Assembly (NCBI GenBank): GCA_023416515.1
Contig: JAEZHP010000028.1
Coordinates: 1-64,000 of the forward strand
Direction: 5' to 3'
Source of the DNA: Pseudomonadota bacterium
Lineage (GTDB): Bacteria; Pseudomonadota; Alphaproteobacteria; Sphingomonadales; Sphingomonadaceae
Length of the DNA: 64,000 nucleotides
The notes below the pieces were generated by a model, which was given only the letters and a program-made list of their open reading frames with translations, did not search any database and was not told the origin of the DNA. A program made the position numbers and the translations under genes. This document shows, one piece after another, positions 44,749-53,538 of the stretch (the first letter of the stretch is position 1; every line of letters begins with the position of its first letter).

Positions 44749-45297
44749 ATGAAAAGGCAGGCGGCCTACTTGTTAGGCGCGGCCGCAGGCGCGTTCGCGA
44801 TGGAAAGCGCCGGGCGGGCAAGCGAGACGGTAACCTACACATATGACACGCTGGGGCGACTCACTGCTGTCACCACGAGTGGAGGCCCGAATAACGGCCT
44901 CTCCGTTTCCACTAGCTATGATCCTGCGGGGAATCGATCGAACTACAGTGTGACAGGAGAGGGTGCTCCGCCGCCGCCGCCACCTCCTCCCCCCCCACCT
45001 CCGGCGAACCAGGCGCCGGTAGCAGTCACCGACTCTGGAAGTATGCAAAAGTGCACGTCAAAGATGTTTGCGGTCCTTACCAATGATTACGATCCGGATG
45101 GCAACACCCCTCTGTCGCTCGTCGGCGTTTCCTATGTTGGCTCGCTGGGGAGCGCCTCCGTTTCTGGCACAAATGTTCATTTTGAGGCCTACGGATCCAT
45201 CGGAACCGCAAGGGTTACCTACACCGTCGCAGATTCGTTGGGCGCGACCGCCAACGGTACTCTGACGATCAACATAACCAACGCCATGTGCCAATGA
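44749..45297 (+). CDS. Small exported YD-repeat protein with polyproline linker
   Basis: 182 residues from ATG 44749, with AAGGGGG upstream. A signal peptide (MKRQAAYLLGAAAGAFA...) is followed by YTYDTLGRLTAVTTSGG, one YD/RHS repeat, then a run of 12 Pro, then an Ig/Cadherin-like domain (NQAPVAVTDSG, LTNDYDPDGNTPLSLV, VTYTVADSLGATANGTLTINI). It is upstream of the large RHS gene and on the same strand, 81 bp away. It looks like a partner or a remnant of an older RHS protein. Role unknown. Confidence 0.7.
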   Translation: MKRQAAYLLGAAAGAFAMESAGRASETVTYTYDTLGRLTAVTTSGGPNNGLSVSTSYDPAGNRSNYSVTGEGAPPPPPPPPPPPPANQAPVAVTDSGSMQKCTSKMFAVLTNDYDPDGNTPLSLVGVSYVGSLGSASVSGTNVHFEAYGSIGTARVTYTVADSLGATANGTLTINITNAMCQ

Positions 45298-45378
45298 GCA
45301 TCAGACCGGTGCAGTCCGCGCGAAGCTAGGCACGCAGCGGCAGGCCGATTTGCATATCTATTACAGACGGGGGCAAGC

Positions 45379-48300
45379 ATGAAACGGACAGCGCCGCATC
45401 GAGGATTCCTTCGCGTGGCAGTAGGAATTGCATCCTTCTTTCTGGGAACATTCGCGGCGACTTCAGCGATCGGTCAATCGCCGACAACGGCAACCGTCAT
45501 CACGCCCCTCGAATCCGCGGCCGATGTGAACGACGTCAACATCGCGACCGGATTGATCCGGGTCGAGGTGCCGTCACTGTCGGTCCCGGCCGCCCCACGC
45601 CTCAGGTTCAACTCGCTTCAGAACGCGGTGCCTCATCTTAGCGCCCATGTCAGCGGGCCACTGGGCGCCTATGTTGAGTCCTCGATTGCCATTCACACCG
45701 GCGCATCAACATCGGAATCGTTTCGATGCACCTATGATGATGTTTGCTCAAACCGCCGGCTGAACGGCGCGACTATCGACGGCGGTCTCGCCAGTGGTGG
45801 CCCGTACACTTTTACGGAAAGTCAGACCGGCGCCGTTTACGCGTTTGACTCGCTCCAGTACGACAGCGGCGCCGGGCAACAGCAACGGCAGGTCCAGTAT
45901 CATGCGTCGAGCATTAGCTACCCTGACGGCGAAGTTATCACCTTCACCTACGACAAGCAGACTTACGCGAGCGGGACAGGCCCGATCAACCACCGTCTGA
46001 CCCAGATGAGCAGCAATGTTGGTTATTACATCACGTTCACTTATGAAGGCAGTGACGTAAACCATGCTTCGTGGGGCTGGCTGAGGCAGGCGACGCTCTA
46101 CAGCGCGGCGGCTCCGGGTACTCCTCTTAGTCGACTGACCTATTCTGCGGCTGGGACGATCACCGATCTGGCCGGTCGGACCTACACCTGTGGCGGCTGC
46201 AACAACGGCATCCGCAGCGAAGCTGAGTGGTCCGTGGTTAATCTCACACTGCCCAGCGAGTCCGCCGCACATATCGCCGTTGCGCCCGTAGCGGTTCCGA
46301 ATTCCAACCGGTCGGTCGTGTCGTCTGTCGTCCGGGACGGCGTGACCTGGTCCTACTCCTACGGCAATTTGCGGGCGTTGCCGTCGCCGTTGCCGCAACG
46401 CTACACTTACGACAACGTGGTGGTATCGGGCCCAGCCGGGTATGTTCAGACCTACAATATCTCAGCAAGCGACGGCGAAAGGCCCAATCTGATTTCCTCA
46501 ACCGTCGACGCGCTCGGGCGGATGACGTCATACAGCTACGACGCAAATTATCGTCCGACCCTGGTCACCCGACCCGAGGGCAATTCCGTCCAGATCGTCT
46601 ACGATCAGAACGGCAACATCACCTCCAGGATAAGCCAGCCGAAGCCCGGTTCGGGCCTGGCCGCAATCACGGAAAGCGCCGGGATTGATGCAAATGCCTG
46701 CAGCACAAATCAGGTGCTCTGCTTTCGGCCAACTTATTATATCGACGGGCTCGGGCGACAGACCGATCACGTCTATGACATATTCGGCCGACTGATCCAG
46801 AGAACGGATCCCGCCGACAGCACGGGCGTCAGGCGGGTCACCTATCTGAGCTACGGCGGCTCGTTCACGGCGCCCACCCTAGTCCGCACCTGCGGGCTTG
46901 GCACGACGTGCGGCACGAGCGCGGAGATCAGAACCGAGTTTACATATTGGGGAAACACGGCTTTGCCCGTGACGGAGACAAGGGTCGACGGTGTTAACGG
47001 AACCTCCCTCACGACTACGCGCACCTACGACAATGCGGGACGCGTGCTCAGCGAGGACGGCCCGCTGGCGGGCACTGGCGACGCTACGTATTTCCGCTAC
47101 GACGTGCTGGGACGCAGGACGTGGGAGATTGGCCCGGCCAACTCCGACGGCTTGCGGACGGCGAGGCGCACTACCTACCGGGACTCGGATTCCAGGGTAG
47201 TCGCCATGGAGACCGGGATGGTTTCCGATCCATCGAGCACGGCCCTGATCGCGGGCAGCGTTGACGATACGAGCTACGACGGACGTCGTAACCCGATCAG
47301 GATTGCTAGGTCAGCCGGCGGCACTGTCCACACGGTGCAGGACACCTCCTACGACGACCGCGGCCAGAGAATCTGCGAAACGGTCCGAATGAACGCGGCG
47401 GTGTTCGGCTCGCTGCCCGCCGATGCCTGCACGCTCGGGACCCAAGGCAGCCAAGGTCCCGACCGGATCACGCGTAACCTGTACGACAATGCGGGCCGAC
47501 TCGAGCAGGTGCAGCGAGCCTATGGTACCGTCCTGCAGCAGAACTACGCCACCTACGGCCACAGCCCGAACGGTCGCCGAACAAGCGTCACCGATGCAAA
47601 CGGCAACCGTGCCGAGCTGCGCTATGACGGGCATGACCGGGAGGTGCGCTGGGTATTCCCGCACCCGACCAGCATCGGCTCGGTGAACGAGGCCGATTAC
47701 GAGGCATATGGCTATGACGCCGCCGGAAATCGCACGAGCTTTAGGCGGCGCGATGGCAGCACCATCACGCTCTCCTACGACAGCCTCAACCGCGTCGTTT
47801 CTCGCATCGTGCCGAGCTCGGCAAGCGGCGCCGCGGGCTACAGTGTTCATTACGGTTATGACTTGAGGAACGCGCAGGTGTTCGCCCGGTTCGGCTCGGC
47901 CAGCGGCTACGGTCTCACCAATGCCTATGACGCGTTCGGTCGCCTGACCTCTTCAATCAACACCACCGGCGGCACGTCACGCGCGCTGTCCTACCTCTAT
48001 GACGCGAGCAGCCGGCGAACCCGGCTGACCTTCCCGGACGGCAACTATTTCACCTACGAATATTCCCCCAGCGGCCAGCTCACCGCGATTCGGGAAAACG
48101 GCGGCACCGCCGTAGCGACGTTCAGCCATGACAGTTTCGCGCGACCCGCGGGTCAAGCGTTCGCCGGCGCCGCGACCACCTATGGCTATGACCCGATCTC
48201 GCGACTCGCCAGCCTGGGCCACGACCTTGCCGGCGCCGGTGCGGACCAAAGCCTCGGGTTCGCCTACAGTCCGGCCTCACAGATCGTGGCGCGTACGGCG

Positions 48301-49548
48301 AGCAACGACGCCTATGCCAGCAACACCGCCTACGCAGTCACCCGCGCCTACAGCGTCAACGGCCTGAATCAGTACACGACTGCCGGCCCGACCTCGTTCC
48401 TCTACGACGACAACGGTAGTCTGCGCGCCGACGGATCGACCAACTATGTCTACGATGCTGAGAACCGACTGGTGAGCGCCACCGGGGCTCGCAATGGGAT
48501 GCTCACCTACGATTCCTTGGGGCGGCTGTTCCAGGTCTCAGGCTCATCAACGACCCAGTTCCTCTATGACGGCGACGAGCTGGTCGCCGAATATGATGAC
48601 ACGGGCACGTTGCTGCGGCGCTACGCGCACGGGCTCGGCAATGACGATCCGGTGCTGTGGTACGAGGGTGCGGGTCTCAGCGAACGCCGCAGCCTGTTCC
48701 GGAACCATCAGGGTTCCATAGTCGCGGTGGCGGACACCAGCGGCAACGCCGTCGCCATCAACGGCTACGACGAATGGGGAATTCCCAACGCCGGTAATCA
48801 AGGTCGGTTCGGCTATACGGGGCAAATCTGGCTCAGCGAACTTGGCATTTGGCACTACAAGGCCCGCATCTACTCGCCGACCCTTGGGCGGTTCCTGCAG
48901 ACGGACCCAATCGGGTATGACGACCAGGTAAATCTCTATGCCTATGTAGGGAACGACCCGGTCAATGGGGTTGACCCAAGTGGGACGTGCACCGGATCGC
49001 TAATTCAAAACGGAAACGGTACGTGTAGGGGGGCTGGCAACCTCAACCCGGGCCTGAACGGCGCCGGAGTCTCAGAAGGCGCGGTGCCGGGCGGGGAAGG
49101 CAACCGACCGCGTGGTTCCGTTCAGCTTGCGCTGCCTGGCGCGTTACCAGCTCGTGGTACTATTGCTCCTGATCAAGACGACCCGGCAGTAGAAGTAGCG
49201 CAGAGGGCGGCTGCAACGGTAGATAGCGCGCCCGTTCTCGGCGGTATCATTGGCAGGATTGTGCCTCCCGCCGCCTGGCTAAGGGGGATATTTATCCACT
49301 CCGAGTTTGCCCGCCAAATCAGGCAGTTGCCAGGCTACTCTGCTGAGGTATCCTATAGGGACGGCCAAGTTGTCCCCTACGGCACACCAGGGTCAATTCG
49401 GGCGGACGCAATTAGGGGCAATATTAATAGACCGGAAATTGCCTATGAACTAAAGACTGGCTTCGCGGTCGTTACCAGAGCAGAGCGTGACGCCTATTAT
49501 CGTCACCTCCCCAGAGGCACGAGGTTGCAAGCGATACATGTTCCATAG
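45379..49548 (+). CDS. RHS-repeat polymorphic toxin with nuclease-like C-terminus
   Basis: 1389 residues with a Sec-type signal peptide (cleavage near AIGQS). The body contains many YD/RHS repeats (YDxxGRxxxxxYDxxGN). The core ends with the RHS-associated region (YDEWGIPN, FGYTGQIW, YYKARIYSPTLGRFLQTDPIGY and NLYAYVGNDPVNGVDPSG at about residue 1200). The last 180 residues are the toxin: here GSIRADAI with Asp1343 and YELKTG with Glu1357 and Lys1359 give the D-x(13)-E-x-K spacing of PD-(D/E)xK nucleases. Candidate immunity is the next gene, overlapping by 11 bp. The Sec signal is unusual for RHS proteins. The RHS class is secure; nuclease activity is inferred. Confidence 0.88.
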   Translation: MKRTAPHRGFLRVAVGIASFFLGTFAATSAIGQSPTTATVITPLESAADVNDVNIATGLIRVEVPSLSVPAAPRLRFNSLQNAVPHLSAHVSGPLGAYVESSIAIHTGASTSESFRCTYDDVCSNRRLNGATIDGGLASGGPYTFTESQTGAVYAFDSLQYDSGAGQQQRQVQYHASSISYPDGEVITFTYDKQTYASGTGPINHRLTQMSSNVGYYITFTYEGSDVNHASWGWLRQATLYSAAAPGTPLSRLTYSAAGTITDLAGRTYTCGGCNNGIRSEAEWSVVNLTLPSESAAHIAVAPVAVPNSNRSVVSSVVRDGVTWSYSYGNLRALPSPLPQRYTYDNVVVSGPAGYVQTYNISASDGERPNLISSTVDALGRMTSYSYDANYRPTLVTRPEGNSVQIVYDQNGNITSRISQPKPGSGLAAITESAGIDANACSTNQVLCFRPTYYIDGLGRQTDHVYDIFGRLIQRTDPADSTGVRRVTYLSYGGSFTAPTLVRTCGLGTTCGTSAEIRTEFTYWGNTALPVTETRVDGVNGTSLTTTRTYDNAGRVLSEDGPLAGTGDATYFRYDVLGRRTWEIGPANSDGLRTARRTTYRDSDSRVVAMETGMVSDPSSTALIAGSVDDTSYDGRRNPIRIARSAGGTVHTVQDTSYDDRGQRICETVRMNAAVFGSLPADACTLGTQGSQGPDRITRNLYDNAGRLEQVQRAYGTVLQQNYATYGHSPNGRRTSVTDANGNRAELRYDGHDREVRWVFPHPTSIGSVNEADYEAYGYDAAGNRTSFRRRDGSTITLSYDSLNRVVSRIVPSSASGAAGYSVHYGYDLRNAQVFARFGSASGYGLTNAYDAFGRLTSSINTTGGTSRALSYLYDASSRRTRLTFPDGNYFTYEYSPSGQLTAIRENGGTAVATFSHDSFARPAGQAFAGAATTYGYDPISRLASLGHDLAGAGADQSLGFAYSPASQIVARTASNDAYASNTAYAVTRAYSVNGLNQYTTAGPTSFLYDDNGSLRADGSTNYVYDAENRLVSATGARNGMLTYDSLGRLFQVSGSSTTQFLYDGDELVAEYDDTGTLLRRYAHGLGNDDPVLWYEGAGLSERRSLFRNHQGSIVAVADTSGNAVAINGYDEWGIPNAGNQGRFGYTGQIWLSELGIWHYKARIYSPTLGRFLQTDPIGYDDQVNLYAYVGNDPVNGVDPSGTCTGSLIQNGNGTCRGAGNLNPGLNGAGVSEGAVPGGEGNRPRGSVQLALPGALPARGTIAPDQDDPAVEVAQRAAATVDSAPVLGGIIGRIVPPAAWLRGIFIHSEFARQIRQLPGYSAEVSYRDGQVVPYGTPGSIRADAIRGNINRPEIAYELKTGFAVVTRAERDAYYRHLPRGTRLQAIHVP

Positions 49549-50143
49549 TTTAAAACGAGATTCCAAAAACTGCCTCTCGCGCATTGCAGAAGAGGGTGAT
49601 GGACGTATTATCTATAATGGGTCCGTTCTGAAGATGAAGCGAGACGGTTTCAGCTCAGGTGCTTTGGTCGAAATAACAAGTAGCCTAGTCAGAATATGGT
49701 CAGTCCGTTTTCCCCTATATCATGGAGAGGAATTGCACCTTTCTTACTCAGACGTGTTTTGGGAGGAAGAAAAATCAAATATCGTCCCTGGTCGTGATAT
49801 ATGCTCGATTGTGCGCTCTGCCTTTGAGTCCGTGGAGTCTATGGGAGATCACGAATTCATGGAATGGACTCTCAAAGGTAGGCTAGACGACCTTCAGGCC
49901 CTTAGATGCAGACTCTTCTATTTTCTGAATCACCGGCTTACTGATCAAGCCCTTTTACTAAAGGCTAATTTTGATGAGGTTGCAGATGAGCAGTATTCGT
50001 CTAACTGGTGGATAGATACAAAAAGAGTCTGGTCTCTTGTCCTTCGGAGTCCCAAAGAAGCTGTAGAAGAGGTCGAAAGCAGGCGACTAGCTTGGCAGGC
50101 GAAACTTCGAGGAACGTCATCTACGACGCGGAGAACTGGCTAG
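49538..50143 (+). CDS. Candidate immunity protein for the RHS toxin
   Basis: 201 residues from ATG 49538, which lies inside the end of the RHS gene. It is clearly lower in GC than neighbours, as is usual for immunity genes. It has no signal peptide; features are WSVRFPLYHGEELHLSYSDVFWEEEKS and a highly acidic middle, typical of immunity proteins that bind nucleases. No known immunity family recognised. Position and composition are the evidence. Confidence 0.65.
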   Translation: MFHSLKRDSKNCLSRIAEEGDGRIIYNGSVLKMKRDGFSSGALVEITSSLVRIWSVRFPLYHGEELHLSYSDVFWEEEKSNIVPGRDICSIVRSAFESVESMGDHEFMEWTLKGRLDDLQALRCRLFYFLNHRLTDQALLLKANFDEVADEQYSSNWWIDTKRVWSLVLRSPKEAVEEVESRRLAWQAKLRGTSSTTRRTG

Positions 50144-50265
50144 CGGAGCGAGCAATGCGACGCTTTCCTACGATCCTTGGAGAGGCTGTTCCAGGCGGCG
50201 GCGCCTCGACCGTCCATTTTATTTATGACAGCTAGGAGCTGGTCGCCGAATACGACGGGCAGCGA
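50113..50265 (+). pseudogene. Remnant of a second RHS core tip
   Basis: The sequence parallels part of the main RHS core at about 48444-48605: VIYDAENW/L, a SYDPLGRLFQ-like stretch, FIYD and then ELVAEYDG, with the segment GAGCTGGTCGCCGAATA identical at DNA level. It has frame changes and an in-frame TAG (GACAGCTAG). It is a displaced orphan tip of the kind left by replacement of RHS ends. Confidence 0.7.
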
Positions 50266-50580
50266 CAATCTCCTTTGTCGCTAAGGCAGCCTTCCACGAT
50301 GGCGAGTCGGCCTGTGCTTCGTCCTCGGGAATAGAAATCCCTGGGGGAGGCGCTATTGATCCGGGCCGCTCACTCTTTGACCGGATCCACTGCACTGGGC
50401 CGCCTATTCCTAGGCCTAGGCTCGGGCAAGAAGAGTAATACGTAAGACCTGAATTATTGGGCCGGACAGTGAAGCCGCCTTGACCTCAAAAGGAAAATGA
50501 CCGCAAGGTTTATGTCCTAGTTGGCAATTTCGTTATCTCCGGGCAGTATCTGCATCGCGAATCGAGGGGGCGGGCAACGA
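50266..50580 (+). other. Possible toxin remnant and virB leader
   Basis: One frame is open from the RHS remnant to 50437 (ISFVAKAAFHDGESAC..., ending RPRLGQEE) without a start codon of its own, and could be a piece of an old RHS C-terminus. The rest up to the virB2 start is probably promoter. Weak evidence. Confidence 0.3.
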
Positions 50581-50904
50581 GTGACAAGCAGTTTGAATCG
50601 CGCGAGCAAGCGAATAGTCGTGCTCGCGGCAGTCTTGTGGACGAGCACCGCGGCGCAGGCGCCGCTGTCTGACCCGCAGGGATCCGACGTGGTTGTCAGA
50701 GCCGTGCAGTGGCTTCAGGGCACATTGCTGGGCACGATCGCGACCACGATGGCGGTCATCGCAATCGCCGCGGTCGGGTTTCTGATGCTGACTGGCCGCA
50801 TCAACTGGCGGCACGGCGCGACGGTCATATTGGGCTGCTTCATTCTGTTCGGCGCGGCAAGTATCGTCGCCGGGATCCAGTCGACCGCTAGCTTGGGCCG
50901 GTGA
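50581..50904 (+). CDS. virB2: VirB2-like pilin
   Basis: 107 residues from a GTG at 50581 (VTSSLNRASKRIVV), with GAGGGGG upstream. A signal peptide (RIVVLAAVLWTSTAAQA) is followed by two hydrophobic segments (LLGTIATTMAVIAIAAVGFLML and GATVILGCFILFGAASIVAGI). VirB2 is the major pilin of type IV secretion systems. It is the first gene of the operon that runs to virB11. An earlier TTG start adds residues that do not fit. Confidence 0.85.
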   Translation: MTSSLNRASKRIVVLAAVLWTSTAAQAPLSDPQGSDVVVRAVQWLQGTLLGTIATTMAVIAIAAVGFLMLTGRINWRHGATVILGCFILFGAASIVAGIQSTASLGR

Positions 50905-50905
50905 C

Positions 50906-51190
50906 ATGAGCGCTCTTGAGCGGGATATTCTGTTCGTCGCGCTCACGCGACCGCAGATGTTCGCCGGCGTCACCTACAGCTACTTCATCGCCAACGCGGT
51001 GATCACGACCGAAATATTCGTGATCTTCCGCTCGCCATGGGCGCTCGCCGCAGCGCTCCTACTCCACCTTATCGGCGCGCTGCTGTGCCTGCGCGAGCCT
51101 CGCTTCTTCGACCTTTGGGTCACCAAGGTCAGCCGCTGTCCCCGCGTTCGGAATTACGCGATCTGGCGATGCAACTCATACATCCCCTGA
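50906..51190 (+). CDS. virB3: VirB3
   Basis: 94 residues with two hydrophobic segments (MFAGVTYSYFIANAVITTEIF and WALAAALLLHLIGALLC). Typical VirB3 signs are LFVALTRPQMFAGV and the REPRFFDLW end. VirB3 is an inner-membrane subunit that works with VirB4. It starts one base after virB2 and its 3' end overlaps virB4 by 22 bp. Confidence 0.9.
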   Translation: MSALERDILFVALTRPQMFAGVTYSYFIANAVITTEIFVIFRSPWALAAALLLHLIGALLCLREPRFFDLWVTKVSRCPRVRNYAIWRCNSYIP

Positions 51191-53538
51191 CCCGCGACAA
51201 GACCGCCCGGGCGCGAGAGAGGCCGGCGGGTTGGCACCTGCCTTATGCGCGCCACGTCAACGATCACACGATCGAGACGCGCGACGGCACGCTGATGCAG
51301 ATCATTCATCTGCGCGGCCTGCTGTTCGAAACGGCCGACACCGACGAGCTCACCTATCGCAAGCGCCTGCGCGACGCGATGCTGCAGTCGATCGCCTCAT
51401 CGCGCTTCTCCCTATACCACCATATCGTGCGCCGCAGGGTCGACGTAGATCTCCCTGCCGATCATGGCGATGACTTCTCGCGGCGGCTCGACACTGCGTG
51501 GCGCGCCCGTCTGAGCACGAAGCGGCTCTACGTGAATGAGTTGTTCCTGACCCTGCTACGGCGCCCACAGCCTGAACGGATCGGCCTGGACCGGCTTCGC
51601 AGCGCATTGAGCCGCGCCGATCGAGGCCGGGCTGCGGTCGCGGCCGCGGAGCTGCGCCAGCTCGACACGGCACGCGATGCGCTGGTCGCGGCGCTCGGCA
51701 GCTACGAGCCGCGCCTGCTCGGCGTTTACGAGACCCCGCACGGGATTTGCTCCGAGCCGCTCGAGTTCCTATCCTGGCTGTTCAACGGCGAGATGCGGCC
51801 AGTTTTATTACCACATCAGGATTTGGGCGCTTACCTTCCATATCGTCGTGTCAGCTTCGGCCAGGAGACGGTGGAGCTGGGGGCCTGCGGGATGAGTGGC
51901 CGCTCCTTCCTCGGCATCGTCTCGATGAAGGATTATCCCGGTCAGACCGCACCGGGCATGCTCGATGAATTGCTGCGCCTGCCCTTCGAGCTTGTGATCT
52001 CGCAAAGCTTCGGGTTCGTCGAGCGGCAACAGGCCTTGTCCCGCATGAACCTGGCGCTGCGCCGGATGCGCTCGGCGGAAGACGAAGCGGTGAGTCTGCG
52101 CGCCGATCTTGCCACTGCGAAGGATGACGTGGCCACCGGCCGAGCGGCATTCGGCGAGCATCACATGACCATCGCCATTCGCGGCGACGAGCCCGGCGCG
52201 GTCGACGAGGGTGTGGCCGAGGCGCAGGCGGCGCTCGCCGACCTCGGCATCATATCGGTGCGCGAGGACATCGGCCTCGAGCCGGCCTTCTGGGCGCAGT
52301 TTCCCGGCAATTTCAAATATATGGCGCGGCGGGGGCTGATCTCGACCCGCAATTTCGCAGGGATCGCCAGCGGTCACAACTTTCCGCTTGGGCAAGCCAG
52401 CGGCAACCTTTGGGGCGATGCGGTAACCCTGCTCGAGACCACCGCCGCCGGACCCTATTACTTCAACTTCCATCACGGAGATTTGGGTAATTTCACGGTG
52501 ATTGGGCCGTCCGGCTCCGGCAAGACCGTGGTGCTCAATTTTTTGCTGGCGCAGGCGCGCAAGTTCCGGCCGCGCATCGTCTTCTTCGACAAGGATCGCG
52601 GCGCGGAATTGTTCATCCGGGCGATCGGCGGGCGCTACGATCTCCTCCGCCCCGGAACACCCGCCGGCCTCAATCCGCTCCAGCTACCCGACACGGCCGT
52701 CAACCGGCAGTTCCTGATCGATTGGCTGACGCGGCTCGCCGGCGGCGCCGACGTCGACGAGACGGCACGGATCAAGGACGCAATCGATGCGAACTTCACC
52801 CAGCCGGCCGAATACCGCCGCCTTCGCCATCTGGCCGAACTTTTCCGCGGAGGTCAGCGGCCGTCCGAGAGTGACCTTTGGTCGCGGCTGAAGCCGTGGT
52901 GGGGCGAGGGCGAGCGGGCGTGGCTGTTCGACAATCCGTGGGACGAGACCGACCTTGGTGCGCAAACCGTCGGCTTCGACATGACTTCAATCCTCGACGA
53001 CCCGGTGATGCGCACGCCGGCGATGATGTATCTCTTTCACCGGGTCGAGGAACGGCTCGACGGGACCGCCGCAATCATCGTCGTCGACGAGGGCTGGAAG
53101 GCGCTCGACGACGACGTTTTTGTCCGCCGGATCAAGGACTGGGAGAAGACGATCCGCAAGCGCAACGGGATCGTCGGCTTCGCCACTCAGAGCGCGCAGG
53201 ACGCGCTCGAAAGCCGCATCGCCAGCGCCATCATCGAACAGGCGGCGACCCAGATCTTCATGGCCAATCCGAAGGCCCGCCAGGACGATTATATCGACGG
53301 GTTCGGCCTGACCGCGCACGAATATGAGCTGGTCCGCACGCTGCCCGACAACGCGCATTGCTTCCTGATCAAGCATGGCGGGGAAAGTGTGGTGGCGCGC
53401 TTGGACCTGACCGGCGAGCGCGACCTGCTGACGATCCTGTCCGGGCGCGAGCGGACGGTGCGGCTGCTTGATGAGATCCGCGCCGAGCGCGGCGACGATC
53501 CGGCCGACTGGATTCCGCACCTCCTGGAGGTGGCATGA
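51169..53538 (+). CDS. virB4: VirB4 ATPase
   Basis: 789 residues from ATG 51169 (MQLIHPLTRDK). The P-loop GPSGSGKTVVLNFLL is in the centre, with IVVDEGWKALDDD (Walker B) and the conserved ATQSAQDALES later. The N-terminal domain is typical (YARHVNDHTIETRDGTLMQIIHLRG). VirB4 energises pilus assembly and substrate transfer at the inner membrane. The stop overlaps virB6 (ATGA). Confidence 0.95.
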   Translation: MQLIHPLTRDKTARARERPAGWHLPYARHVNDHTIETRDGTLMQIIHLRGLLFETADTDELTYRKRLRDAMLQSIASSRFSLYHHIVRRRVDVDLPADHGDDFSRRLDTAWRARLSTKRLYVNELFLTLLRRPQPERIGLDRLRSALSRADRGRAAVAAAELRQLDTARDALVAALGSYEPRLLGVYETPHGICSEPLEFLSWLFNGEMRPVLLPHQDLGAYLPYRRVSFGQETVELGACGMSGRSFLGIVSMKDYPGQTAPGMLDELLRLPFELVISQSFGFVERQQALSRMNLALRRMRSAEDEAVSLRADLATAKDDVATGRAAFGEHHMTIAIRGDEPGAVDEGVAEAQAALADLGIISVREDIGLEPAFWAQFPGNFKYMARRGLISTRNFAGIASGHNFPLGQASGNLWGDAVTLLETTAAGPYYFNFHHGDLGNFTVIGPSGSGKTVVLNFLLAQARKFRPRIVFFDKDRGAELFIRAIGGRYDLLRPGTPAGLNPLQLPDTAVNRQFLIDWLTRLAGGADVDETARIKDAIDANFTQPAEYRRLRHLAELFRGGQRPSESDLWSRLKPWWGEGERAWLFDNPWDETDLGAQTVGFDMTSILDDPVMRTPAMMYLFHRVEERLDGTAAIIVVDEGWKALDDDVFVRRIKDWEKTIRKRNGIVGFATQSAQDALESRIASAIIEQAATQIFMANPKARQDDYIDGFGLTAHEYELVRTLPDNAHCFLIKHGGESVVARLDLTGERDLLTILSGRERTVRLLDEIRAERGDDPADWIPHLLEVA

